From Streptomyces sp. NBC_01217 (GTDB taxonomy: Bacteria > Actinomycetota > Actinomycetes > Streptomycetales > Streptomycetaceae): a DNA stretch of 64,000 bases. The stretch is taken from contig NZ_CP108538.1 of NCBI RefSeq assembly GCF_035994185.1, positions 3,720,001 to 3,784,000 on the forward strand. Reading direction: 5' to 3'. The notes under the pieces were generated by a model that saw nothing but the letters and a program-made list of their open reading frames with translations, made no database searches and had not been told where the DNA came from. Numbering within the stretch: the first letter of the stretch is position 1; each line of letters opens with the position of its first letter. The position numbers were made by a program, and so were the translations under genes. Shown here one piece after another: positions 16,575 to 23,859 of the stretch.

Positions 16575-17138
16575 ATGTTCCCGTCGTCTCAGTCATCCAG
16601 CGAGGTACGTCCGACGGTGCCGGGGCCTCCGGCACCGGCACCCCCGCCCTGCGGCGTGCCCGCGTTCGAGCCGCTGCGGGTGCGCGGAGGCGGTGGCCAC
16701 CGGCTGCGGCGGGCGGTGTGGCGACAGCGCCGCGCCATGGCCGCCGGGCTGGCCCTGACGGCTGCGACGCTGGCCGCGACAGGGCTGGGCGGGGGTGGCG
16801 ACGCGGCGCATGGTGCGGGGGCCGGGGGTACGGCCGGGGCGGCGCCGGAGCGGGTGCGGCGGCCGGTTCCCCTGGTGTCCGCGCCGGTACGGATCGCGGA
16901 TGCGGGGACGGTGCGGCTGTTACGGCCGGGTGACCGTGTCGACGTGATCGCCGCCGAGGGGGCCGGGGCCGATGCCAGGGTGCTGGCGAAGGGCGCGCGG
17001 GTGGCGGATGTGCCGCGGGCCGGCACCGAAGGGCTCGCGGAGGACGGCGCGCTGATCGTGCTGTCCGTTCCCCGGGGCACGGCCGCCGCGCTGGCCGGTG
17101 CGGGCATCTCGGCCAGGCTGGCGGTGACCCTGTGCTGA
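16575..17138 (+). CDS. SAF-domain protein, RcpC/CpaB-like
   Basis: A 187-residue protein. After a Pro-rich leader and a basic stretch, one hydrophobic helix (AMAAGLALTAATLAATGLGG) anchors it, probably with the rest outside. The C-terminal 90 residues (RRPVPLVSAPVRIADAGTVR then LRPGDRVDVIAA) match the SAF/RcpC domain of Flp-pilus assembly proteins, with VLAKGARVADV and a final hydrophobic VLSVPRGTAAALAG. No pilus genes are nearby, so the pilus role is uncertain. ATG 16575 has AGGTGG eight bases upstream; GTG 16536 is the alternative. Confidence 0.7.
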   Translation: MFPSSQSSSEVRPTVPGPPAPAPPPCGVPAFEPLRVRGGGGHRLRRAVWRQRRAMAAGLALTAATLAATGLGGGGDAAHGAGAGGTAGAAPERVRRPVPLVSAPVRIADAGTVRLLRPGDRVDVIAAEGAGADARVLAKGARVADVPRAGTEGLAEDGALIVLSVPRGTAAALAGAGISARLAVTLC

Positions 17139-17215
17139 TTCGTACTGATGAGCTGTCAAGTCACCTACCCAAAGGCGCAGATGGGGTGGTTTCATCGCCT
17201 ACTGCCGTAAGTTGC

Positions 17216-17232
17216 GGAGGAGTTTGCTCCGC
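17216..17232 (+). promoter_or_regulatory. Hairpin covering the mscL ribosome-binding site
   Basis: CGGAG (17216-17220) can pair with CTCCG (17228-17232), folding away the only good Shine-Dalgarno sequence (GGAGGAG) directly before the mscL ATG at 17235. It could tune translation of the channel. Confidence 0.45.
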
Positions 17233-17234
17233 TT

Positions 17235-17759
17235 ATGGCACATGCGCAGAAAGACTCATCCGTGAGCGAGAAGAAGGTCAGCCTGCTGCAGGGGTTCAAA
17301 GCCTTCCTGCTGCGCGGCAATGTGATCGACCTGGCGGTCGCCGTCGTCATCGGCGCCGCGTTCACACAGATCGTGAACGCGATCGTCAAGGGCGTCATCA
17401 ACCCGCTGGTCGGCGCGTTCGGCACCAAGGACCTGGAGAGCTACAGCTCGTGCTTCAAGGGGCCCTGCGTCACGGACCCGAAGACGGGCGAGGCTACCGA
17501 GGGCATCCGGATCCTGTGGGGCTCGGTGCTCAGCGCCACTCTCAGCTTTGTGATCACGGCGGCCGTCGTCTACTTCCTGATGGTGCTGCCCATGGCCAAG
17601 TACCTCGCCAGGCGGGCGGCCATGCAGGCCGCGAAGGAGGGCGTGCAGGAGACGCTGGAGGTCAGCGAGCTGGAGGTGCTGAAGGAGATCCGCGACGCCC
17701 TGGTCCCCCAGCGCGGCGCCCCCGGGGGCGAGACCCCCGGCCGGGGTCCGGGGCAGTAG
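17235..17759 (+). CDS. mscL: Large-conductance mechanosensitive channel MscL
   Basis: A 174-residue channel that opens on membrane tension to release solutes during hypo-osmotic shock. FKAFLLRGNVIDLAVAVVIG then AAFTQIVNAIVKGVINPL is the N-terminal amphipathic helix and pore-lining TM1. TM2 is TLSFVITAAVVYFLMVLPMA, followed by a cytosolic bundle helix and a Pro/Gly-rich tail longer than usual. The periplasmic loop holds two Cys (SSCFKGPC), a streptomycete feature. ATG 17235 has GGAGGAG 12 bases upstream; GTG 17262 is the alternative. Confidence 0.93.
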   Translation: MAHAQKDSSVSEKKVSLLQGFKAFLLRGNVIDLAVAVVIGAAFTQIVNAIVKGVINPLVGAFGTKDLESYSSCFKGPCVTDPKTGEATEGIRILWGSVLSATLSFVITAAVVYFLMVLPMAKYLARRAAMQAAKEGVQETLEVSELEVLKEIRDALVPQRGAPGGETPGRGPGQ

Positions 17760-17818
17760 CGGGACGCGCTTCGGGAGGACCGGCAGCGGCGTCGTCGGAC
17801 CAGCGTCCGAGCGGGGGC

Positions 17819-18028
17819 TCAGATGTGGTGGGGCGGCTTCTCGTCGAGGAAGCGCGCCAGATCGGCGGCGCTGCCACCGGCCGGGGCCCGCTCGCCCCAC
17901 CCTCGGTCCGTATCGTCCGCGGACTGCTGGTCCAGCGGATCGTCGAAGATCAGAGCCGGTTTCGGTTTCGTCTGTGCCGGCTGGGGCGGCTTCGAATCGC
18001 GCGGGCCGGGGGCGGGGGCGGTGCTCAT
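17819..18028 (-). CDS. Small conserved protein of unknown function
   Basis: A 69-residue acidic and Pro-rich protein with no membrane segment or known motif. It ends in AADLARFLDEKPPHH, a short amphipathic helix that looks like an interaction motif. GAGG lies very close to ATG 18028. It sits 21 bases downstream of the oxidoreductase operon on the same strand and could be its last cistron. Codon use is normal for the genome, which supports a real gene. Confidence 0.6.
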   Translation of the reverse strand: MSTAPAPGPRDSKPPQPAQTKPKPALIFDDPLDQQSADDTDRGWGERAPAGGSAADLARFLDEKPPHHI

Positions 18029-18049
18029 ACCTCAAGAGTACGGCGATGG

Positions 18050-18436
18050 TCAGCGGTCCTTCGGATCGAGCAGCCACAGCCCGAGGACGACGAGGAACGA
18101 CAGACAGAGGAAGCCCGCACCCCACCAGGCCGTACCGGTGTTGCCCTCCATCCACGCGTCGACGACGGTGATCAGGCCCCAGAGCTGTCCGATGACGACG
18201 GTCATCGCCAGGGCCAGCCGGGCCGTCAGTTTCGAGGTGCGCTCGGGTTCCTGGTCGGTGCCCGCGCCCGGGCCGGGACCGGTGTGGCGGACCCGGGGGT
18301 CGCCGTAGCCGCTGGTGGAGCGGATCTGCGGATAACGGTCGCGGACGGGGCGGTTGAGCTCGGGGTGGGCGCTGCCCGGGTGATAGGCCGGGTAGTCGGT
18401 GGACTCCTGGTCACGGGGCTGCCGGGCGTCGGTCAT
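18050..18436 (-). CDS. Two-helix membrane protein ending the oxidoreductase operon
   Basis: A 128-residue protein with a hydrophilic N-terminal half rich in Pro, Arg and Tyr. Two TM helices follow (ARLALAMTVVIGQLWGLITV and WWGAGFLCLSFLVVLGLWLL). The ATG overlaps the Rieske gene stop by four bases (ATGA), so it is translated with that protein and probably helps anchor it. No recognised domain. Confidence 0.75.
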   Translation of the reverse strand: MTDARQPRDQESTDYPAYHPGSAHPELNRPVRDRYPQIRSTSGYGDPRVRHTGPGPGAGTDQEPERTSKLTARLALAMTVVIGQLWGLITVVDAWMEGNTGTAWWGAGFLCLSFLVVLGLWLLDPKDR

Positions 18437-19209
18437 GTCCGCCTCCCCGGAGTCTCGTCCTCAGCGGCCGGGATACGGGACACACCGCCCCGCGAACCTG
18501 CCGCACCGGACGCCTTGGCTGTCCCGGACGGCTCGGCTGCTCCGGACGGCTTGGCTGTCCCCGACGGCTCGGCTGCGCCGGGGGCCTCCGCGCCTGCGCC
18601 TTTGACCGCGGGGCAGCCGATGCGGGACGCGAGGTCCGGGCGGTCGGTGCTGAGCTGGCGGCACAGGCCGTGTTCGATGCTCTCGCCGGAGCGGGTCGTG
18701 CCGACCGCCCAGACGCTGCCGTCGGCCTGTTCGGTGAGCACCACCTTGGGCAGTGCGCGGGGCGGCGGCCCGGCGGTGACCTCGCCGGTGCGGGCGTCGA
18801 AGACGCCCTCGTGGCAGGGACAGTACAGCTCGCCCTCGGATCCGCGGTCCTTGCGCCAGAGCACCGCGCAGGCGAGATGGGTGCAGATCGCGGAGTAGCC
18901 GACGAGTGTGCCGTCGTCGAGGCGGACGGCGACCGCACGGTCCTCTTCGTCCGGGTAGCGGAAGGCGATGGACTCACCGGGAAGGAGCTGTGGAGTGATC
19001 TTCTTCGGCGCGGGTGTCCTGGCGTCGTCGGGGTCGCCGTGGCGTGGAAGGATTCCGCCGGCCACGCCGAGGCCGCCGGCGGCGAGTCCGCCCGAGACGG
19101 TCGTGACGATCCGGAGGTAGTCGCGCCGGGTGGTGAGGGAGTCGGCGGCGATCCGGTCGTGCAGGGCCTCGCGCGGGTCCCCGGCGGGCTGCCGGCCGGT
19201 GATGCTCAT
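18433..19209 (-). CDS. Rieske [2Fe-2S] protein
   Basis: A 258-residue Rieske protein. TTRRDYLRIVTTVSGG near residue 28 is a twin-arginine type signal and anchor. The cluster motifs are CTHLACAV and CPCHEGVFD, supplying two Cys and two His, with extra Cys at the usual disulfide positions. The C-terminal 60 residues carry short repeats of SGTAKPSGAAEP without known function. ATG 19209 overlaps the ferredoxin stop (ATGA) and has GGAAGGA eight bases upstream. As the fourth gene of the set it likely passes electrons between the membrane cytochrome-like subunit and the iron-sulfur chain. Confidence 0.88.
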   Translation of the reverse strand: MSITGRQPAGDPREALHDRIAADSLTTRRDYLRIVTTVSGGLAAGGLGVAGGILPRHGDPDDARTPAPKKITPQLLPGESIAFRYPDEEDRAVAVRLDDGTLVGYSAICTHLACAVLWRKDRGSEGELYCPCHEGVFDARTGEVTAGPPPRALPKVVLTEQADGSVWAVGTTRSGESIEHGLCRQLSTDRPDLASRIGCPAVKGAGAEAPGAAEPSGTAKPSGAAEPSGTAKASGAAGSRGGVSRIPAAEDETPGRRT

Positions 19210-19808
19210 CGGCGGACGTCCTTCCCGTTGATCTCGACCACGGGAAGACCACCGGGCACCGGCCACTGGACCTTGTCGGCGGGGACGACCATGGCGACGC
19301 CGGTGCGGACCTCGCTCCGGCCGAAGACGAAGGTGTCGGCCACCTGGACGCCGGGGCGCTCGGCCTGGAGCTCCTCGACGGTCCCGTAGAACAGGGCTCC
19401 CGTCGGGCAGACGGTCGCGCACATGGGGGCGAGGCCGTAGGCGGTGCGGTCGTAGCAGAGGTTGCATTTCATCTGCAGCTTCGCCTGCAGGTCGATCTTC
19501 GGGACTCCGAAGGGGCAGGCGTTGACGCAGTTGGCGCAGCCGATGCAGCGGGTGGTGTCGGCCTGCTGCACCACGCCGTCGGCGGTCACCAGGATCGCAT
19601 CGGCGGGGCAGACCTCGGCGCACGGGGCGACCGGGTCCTCGCAGTGCATGCAGACCGTGGGAAGGGAGGCGACGGACTGGCCCTCGTCGGTGTAGTCGAG
19701 GTGGATCATCGACTTGCCGCGGTGCGAGTCGCACTCGCGGCAGGCGGAGACACAGGCCTGGCAGCCGATGCAACGCCCGGGATCGATGAAGATCGTTCTG
19801 CCCATCAT
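19206..19808 (-). CDS. Four-cluster [4Fe-4S] electron-transfer subunit
   Basis: A 200-residue ferredoxin of the FdhB/NrfC/DmsB type. Four Cys groups are visible: CIGCQACVSAC, CMHCEDPVAPCAEVCP, CIGCANCVNACP and CNLCYDRTAYGLAPMCATVC. No signal peptide is present, so it works on the cytoplasmic face or is carried out with a partner. ATG 19808 (followed by another ATG) has GGAGAGGGG upstream; the longer frame runs into the catalytic-subunit gene. It should take electrons from the MopB subunit encoded directly upstream. Confidence 0.92.
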   Translation of the reverse strand: MMGRTIFIDPGRCIGCQACVSACRECDSHRGKSMIHLDYTDEGQSVASLPTVCMHCEDPVAPCAEVCPADAILVTADGVVQQADTTRCIGCANCVNACPFGVPKIDLQAKLQMKCNLCYDRTAYGLAPMCATVCPTGALFYGTVEELQAERPGVQVADTFVFGRSEVRTGVAMVVPADKVQWPVPGGLPVVEINGKDVRR

Positions 19809-19815
19809 GCGGTGA

Positions 19816-22140
19816 TCAGCCCCTCTCCGAGGTGCCGCGGCCCTGGGGGGAGGTGGGCGGCAGCGGGTCGGTGCGGGAGACCTGGGCCTGCGGGTAGGCG
19901 ACATGGCCGGGGGCGACAGGGGGTGCGGGGACCTCGTCGATCGTCCGGGCGTGCTCGATGCGGCAGGCGCACACCTTGTACTCGGGGATCTTGGAGCGGG
20001 GGTCGAGGGCGTCGATGGTCAGGGCGTTGACCGCGGTGGGGACGGGCCAGTGGTACGGGATGAAGACGGTGTCGGGGCGGATCGCCTCGGTGACCAGGGC
20101 GGGGAAGACCTCGCTGCCGCGCCGGGTGACGACGCGGACCGGTTCGCCGTTGCGGAAGCCGTGGGAGGGATGGAGCTCGGCCCAGGGGCGCGGGGTCTGT
20201 TCGACGAGGGCGCCCAGGCGGCGGGTCTGGTTGCCGGAGAGGAAGTGGGCGACGGTGCGTCCTGTGGTGAGCGACATGGGGTGCTCGTCGTCGTACGGAT
20301 CCATCGGCGGATGCCACTCGACGACCTGGAGGTGGATCCTGCCGTCGGGGTGGTAGGTCTTCCCGTCCTCGAAGAGCCGGGGGGTGCCGGGGTGGTCGGT
20401 GGAGGGGCACGGCCAGGCGATGCCGCCCGTCTCCTCCAGACGTTCGTAGGTGATGCCGTAGTAGTCGTTGACGGTGCCGGCGGAGGCGGTCCGCAGTTCG
20501 TCGAAGACCTCGCGGGAGTCGGCGAAGGCGAATTTGTCGCCCGAGCCGAGCCGCCTGGCGAGTTCGCACATCACCCAGGTGTCGGTCCGTACGCCGGGGG
20601 GCGGGTCCTGGGCCTTGTTGTGCTTGACCACCCGGGCCTCGGCGTTGGCCATCACCCCTTCGTCCTCGGCCCAGGTGGTGACGGGGAAGACGACATGTGC
20701 GTTGGCAGCGGTCTCGGAAAGGAAGAAGTCGAATTGGGCATGGAACTCTGTGGCGTCGTACCCCTCCTTGACCACTTTGTAGTTGGGCAGGGAGACAAAG
20801 GGGTTGTTGCAGATGCCGATCAGTCCGCGGATCTCGCGGCGCTGCATCTGCCAGACCATTTCCATCATCGAGGTTCCCGCCCGCGGGAGTTCGGACTCCT
20901 CGATGCCCCAGATCTCGCAGATCTGCCTGCGGTGCTCCTCGTTCATGATCGAGCGGCCTCCGGGGAGGAGGTCGGCCTTCTGGCCGTGTTCGCGGCCGCC
21001 CTGCCCGTTGCCCTGGCCGGTGATGGTGCCGTATCCGGCGCCGGGCTTGCCGATGTGGCCGGTGGCGGTACAGAGGTTGATCACGCTGAGGCAGTTCTCG
21101 ACGCCCTGCGAGTGGTGCTCGATGCCGCGGGCGTGCCAGGCCATGGCCTTGGGGGCACGGGCGAAGGCACGGGCGACCTGGACGATCTGCTCGGCGGGGA
21201 TGCCGCAGATCTCGGCGGCCCGGGCCGGCGGGTACTCGGCAGCCTTGGCCTTCACCTCCTCCCAGCCGGTGGCGTGGGCGGCGAGATAGGCCTCGTCGGT
21301 CAGGCCCTCCTCGATGACGACGTTCAGTACGGAGTTGAAGAAGGCCGAGTCGGTGCCGGGCTTGAGTGCGACATGGATGTCGGCGGTGCGGGCGATCGCG
21401 GTCTGCCGCGGGTCCACGACGATCAGGATCGCGCCGCGGTCCCGGGCTCCCCATACGTACTGGGTCATCACGGGGAAGCACTCGCCGACGTTGGAGCCCG
21501 CGATCAGCAGGCAGTCGGTGAGCAGAATGTCGGAGAAGGGGTTGCCGGCCCGGTCGATACCGAAGGCGAGTTTGTTGGCGCCCGCGGCGCTGACCATGCA
21601 GAGTCGGCCGTTGTAGTCGACATGCCGGGACTTGAGGGCGACCCGGGCGAATTTGCCGACCAGATAGGTCTTTTCGGAGAAGAGGCTGGCGCCGCCGAGG
21701 AGCCCGAAGGCGTCGTTCCCGTGGGTCTGCTGGATGCGCTTGATCTCGGCGACGGTGAAGTCGAGCGCCTCGTCCCAGGAGACCTCGTGGAAGTCCTCGT
21801 CGCGGGAGCGGCGCAGGAGCGGGGCGGTGAGCCGGTCGGGGTGGTTGACCTGCTGATACGCGTTGATGCCCTTGGGGCACAGCCGCATCCGGTTGATGTC
21901 GTGGTTGCGGGGTTCGACGCCGAAGACCTTGCCTCCCCGGTCGACGCGCAGATACATCCCGCACTGGACCCCGCAGAAGCAGCAGTGGGTGGGGACGAGC
22001 GTCTCGCCCTCCTGGTCGGCGTGCCAGCGGTCGGCGGGGATACCGCCCGCGTCCCGGAAGGCCCGGGTGCCGGGCGGCGCGAGGGAGGGGTCGAGAGGGA
22101 CGTCCGTACCGGGTTCGGCCGCTCGCGGGTCCGGGGTCAC
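19816..22140 (-). CDS. Molybdopterin (MopB) oxidoreductase, catalytic subunit
   Basis: A 774-residue enzyme of the formate dehydrogenase / nitrate reductase family. An N-terminal [4Fe-4S] site is formed by Cys53, 56, 60 and 88 (CCFCGVQC, LCPKG). Cys181 in YNGRLCMVSAAG is placed like the molybdenum-ligating Cys of Nap-type reductases. GSNVGECFPV and TGQGNGQGGREHG are typical cofactor loops, and the C-terminal 120 residues are the molydop-binding domain (TTGRTVAHFLSG). GTG 22140 overlaps the preceding stop (GTGA). There is no Tat signal. The substrate is not decided by sequence; formate or nitrate are the main options, and a pfl relic nearby favours formate weakly. Confidence 0.88.
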   Translation of the reverse strand: MTPDPRAAEPGTDVPLDPSLAPPGTRAFRDAGGIPADRWHADQEGETLVPTHCCFCGVQCGMYLRVDRGGKVFGVEPRNHDINRMRLCPKGINAYQQVNHPDRLTAPLLRRSRDEDFHEVSWDEALDFTVAEIKRIQQTHGNDAFGLLGGASLFSEKTYLVGKFARVALKSRHVDYNGRLCMVSAAGANKLAFGIDRAGNPFSDILLTDCLLIAGSNVGECFPVMTQYVWGARDRGAILIVVDPRQTAIARTADIHVALKPGTDSAFFNSVLNVVIEEGLTDEAYLAAHATGWEEVKAKAAEYPPARAAEICGIPAEQIVQVARAFARAPKAMAWHARGIEHHSQGVENCLSVINLCTATGHIGKPGAGYGTITGQGNGQGGREHGQKADLLPGGRSIMNEEHRRQICEIWGIEESELPRAGTSMMEMVWQMQRREIRGLIGICNNPFVSLPNYKVVKEGYDATEFHAQFDFFLSETAANAHVVFPVTTWAEDEGVMANAEARVVKHNKAQDPPPGVRTDTWVMCELARRLGSGDKFAFADSREVFDELRTASAGTVNDYYGITYERLEETGGIAWPCPSTDHPGTPRLFEDGKTYHPDGRIHLQVVEWHPPMDPYDDEHPMSLTTGRTVAHFLSGNQTRRLGALVEQTPRPWAELHPSHGFRNGEPVRVVTRRGSEVFPALVTEAIRPDTVFIPYHWPVPTAVNALTIDALDPRSKIPEYKVCACRIEHARTIDEVPAPPVAPGHVAYPQAQVSRTDPLPPTSPQGRGTSERG

Positions 22141-23252
22141 TTGAAGCCCTTCTTCACCTGGGAGAGATAGGCGCTGCCGCGCAGCACCCGCTTGCAGCGC
22201 GGGCAGTACTCGGCCCACCCGTCGAAGTCGAGGCTGAGATCGCGCATGGTGCCCCGGAGGTTCTCGACGTACGGCCCGGTGTCGATGGGCTCCTCGCAGC
22301 GGCGGCAGCCGAAGACCTCCTGGTCCTGCCGGGCGGTGTATTTGAACAGCTGCATGCCGACCGCGGCCGGGCGCTGGACGATGTGGAAGAACTTCCCGAA
22401 CGGGATGTAGATGAGGGTGAAGACCACCGACACCATGTGGAGGATCGCGAGGAATTCGTAGCCGCCGCCTTGCAGGAAGATCGAAGAGAAGGTGAGCAGC
22501 AGACCGGTCACGGAGATGACGATCAGGGCGATCAGCGGCACCAGGTCGTAGGCGAAGCGCTGGCCGGTGATGGCGCCGCGGTCCTTCATCCGCCGCCAGA
22601 GGAAGTAGGAGGCGCCGGGGATGACGAGCACGGCGGCGATGTCCAGGCCGTGGAACATCAGCCAGCCCAGGATGTCCAGGGAGTCGAAGCCGATGACCTT
22701 GAAGCCCCAGATGCGCATCTCGTAGCCGGGGCCCGAACCGGAACCGGAGGTGAAGGTGAACCAGCCCCAGGTCAGCGGGAAGGTGATCAGGGCGGCGAGG
22801 ATGCAGCCCCAGAAGATCAGCTGGTGGGCGACCCAGCGGGGGTAGGAGCGGGCGCCGAGGAATCTCTGGAAGCCCAGATAGGTGGCGATCATCCTGGGCA
22901 GGGCGGTGGGGGCCTTGCGGAAGTTGGCCAGGGAGAAGAAGCTCCCCCACCCCTGCTTGAACAGGCGCCGGGCGCCGGGAGCGGAGACCCAGACCGTGTA
23001 GCGGTAGGCGACGCCGAAGGCGAGGAAGACGGTGGCGACGGCGTACGGGAGGAGGGCGGAGTCGAAGTTCTCCAGCAGCCGGCTGCCGAACACCATCGCG
23101 AGGATCAGCAGGGCGGAGACGATGACACCGGCCGCGGTCGCGCGGGCGGTGACGGACCGGGGCGCGGCGGCCCGGGGGCCAGCGGAGCCGGTGGTGCGTG
23201 CACCGGGGGTGGGGTGCGCGGCCGCGGCAGAGGCGTCTGGTGGCTCGGTCAC
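22137..23252 (-). CDS. Cytochrome b-like membrane subunit of the oxidoreductase
   Basis: A 371-residue membrane protein with about six TM helices, related in pattern to NarI/HdrE/DsrM subunits that bind heme b and exchange electrons with quinones. Candidate heme His residues lie in WVAHQLIFWGC, FHGLDIAAV, AILHMVSVV and GKFFHIVQRP. The soluble C-terminus has two Cys pairs, GCRRCEEP and YCPRCKR, resembling a rubredoxin-like or zinc knuckle. GTG 23252 gives a cytosolic start before the first helix; the longer frame runs back into the pfl relic. It is the first gene of the operon. Confidence 0.8.
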   Translation of the reverse strand: MTEPPDASAAAAHPTPGARTTGSAGPRAAAPRSVTARATAAGVIVSALLILAMVFGSRLLENFDSALLPYAVATVFLAFGVAYRYTVWVSAPGARRLFKQGWGSFFSLANFRKAPTALPRMIATYLGFQRFLGARSYPRWVAHQLIFWGCILAALITFPLTWGWFTFTSGSGSGPGYEMRIWGFKVIGFDSLDILGWLMFHGLDIAAVLVIPGASYFLWRRMKDRGAITGQRFAYDLVPLIALIVISVTGLLLTFSSIFLQGGGYEFLAILHMVSVVFTLIYIPFGKFFHIVQRPAAVGMQLFKYTARQDQEVFGCRRCEEPIDTGPYVENLRGTMRDLSLDFDGWAEYCPRCKRVLRGSAYLSQVKKGFK

Positions 23253-23351
23253 CCCGTCACCGTAGGGCTGTATGGGGCGCTTGGTCCTGATTTGCGGCTC
23301 AGCGGGGTGAGTCGTACGCCCGACCGGCTCGCAGCGTCTCAGACGGCTCGG

Positions 23352-23382
23352 CAGGAGGATCAGGAGGATCAGGAGGATCAGG
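23352..23382. repeat. 9-bp tandem repeat at the pfl relic stop
   Basis: CAGGAGGAT is repeated three times head to tail with a partial fourth copy. The array overlaps the stop codon of the decayed pfl gene and lies 100 bases before the cytochrome-like gene. Confidence 0.8.
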
Positions 23383-23590
23383 GCGAGCCGTGGAAGGTGC
23401 GGTCGATGACGTCGAGCTGCTGTTCGCGGGCCGGCCGCACGAAGTTGACCGCCCAAGGAGCCGTCGCCCTCGTACGGGGTGCAGTTCCGCTGGAGGAAGT
23501 CACGGACGTCGATCGCGTCGCGCCACGGCCCGTCCCTGAAGACCTCTCAGCCCCGGTGTCCGTCGCCGCCTCTTCCGAAGCAGCCGTCAT
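23378..23590 (-). pseudogene. pflB: Pyruvate formate-lyase (pflB) relic with large internal deletion
   Basis: Both ends of a pyruvate formate-lyase are joined head to tail. An ATG at 23590 with GGAAGG nine bases upstream starts the frame. In a shifted frame, 23546-23457 reads DGPWRDAIDVRDFLQRN then CTPYEGDGS, matching the PFL start (E. coli has DWQNEVNVRDFIQKN and YTPYEGDES). From 23455 to the stop at 23380-23378 the sequence reads WAVNFVRPAREQQLDVIDRT then FHGSP, matching the PFL end (YAVRFNSLTKEQQQDVITRT). Roughly 700 codons, including the catalytic Cys pair and the glycyl-radical Gly, are gone. At least one additional frameshift is present. No product is expected. Confidence 0.85.
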
Positions 23591-23687
23591 GGCCCGCACC
23601 TTCCGATATCGTCCGTGCGTCTCTCGCAGCTCCGTCCATTGCACTCCCGTTCTCCACCGCTCGGAGCCCGCAATGGTCCCTGTCGAA

Positions 23688-23700
23688 GGCCCAAGGTCCC
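23688..23700 (-). promoter_or_regulatory. DevR/OsdR-like box 1
   Basis: On the minus strand GGGACCTTGGGCC resembles the hypoxia-response box of DevR/DosR-type regulators (GGGAC-core-GKCCC). It lies about 98 bases upstream of the pfl relic ATG. Confidence 0.5.
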
Positions 23701-23751
23701 GTCAGATATCGGGTTCGGTCCGGCTCGGCCGCGCCGACCTGCGAGTTCTCG

Positions 23752-23767
23752 GGGGACTTTGGACCCC
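23752..23767 (+). promoter_or_regulatory. DevR/OsdR-like box 2
   Basis: GGGGACTTTGGACCCC is a near-palindrome matching the DosR consensus GGGACTWWAGTCCC except for two central bases. It is eight bases from the Rex-type site and between the divergent pfl relic and LtrA-like genes. Confidence 0.6.
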
Positions 23768-23774
23768 TGCCCAT

Positions 23775-23792
23775 TTGTGAATGTGTTCATAA
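23775..23792 (+). promoter_or_regulatory. Rex-type redox operator
   Basis: TTGTGAATGTGTTCATAA: the arms TTGTGAA and TTCATAA flank four bases. The Rex consensus is TTGTGAA-N4-TTCACAA, so only one base differs in the arms. Rex is the NADH/NAD-sensing repressor of respiratory and fermentative genes in Streptomyces. The site is 68 bases before the LtrA-like ATG and about 185 bases before the pfl relic ATG. Confidence 0.7.
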
Positions 23793-23859
23793 GAATCCCG
23801 ACCCGCGTCGGGGGCGCGTCCCCCGAACGCCGAAGACCCCGTCTGGTGTGCTGATCCAC

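Noticed and set aside
19903..22170. Long plus-strand frame through the MopB gene
   Set aside because: Antisense to motifs that are clearly real (Fe-S Cys set, molydop-binding domain).
23274..23287. GGGCGCTTGGTCCT as a third DevR-like box before the oxidoreductase operon
   Set aside because: Three mismatches to the consensus; kept only as a weak hint, not as a feature.
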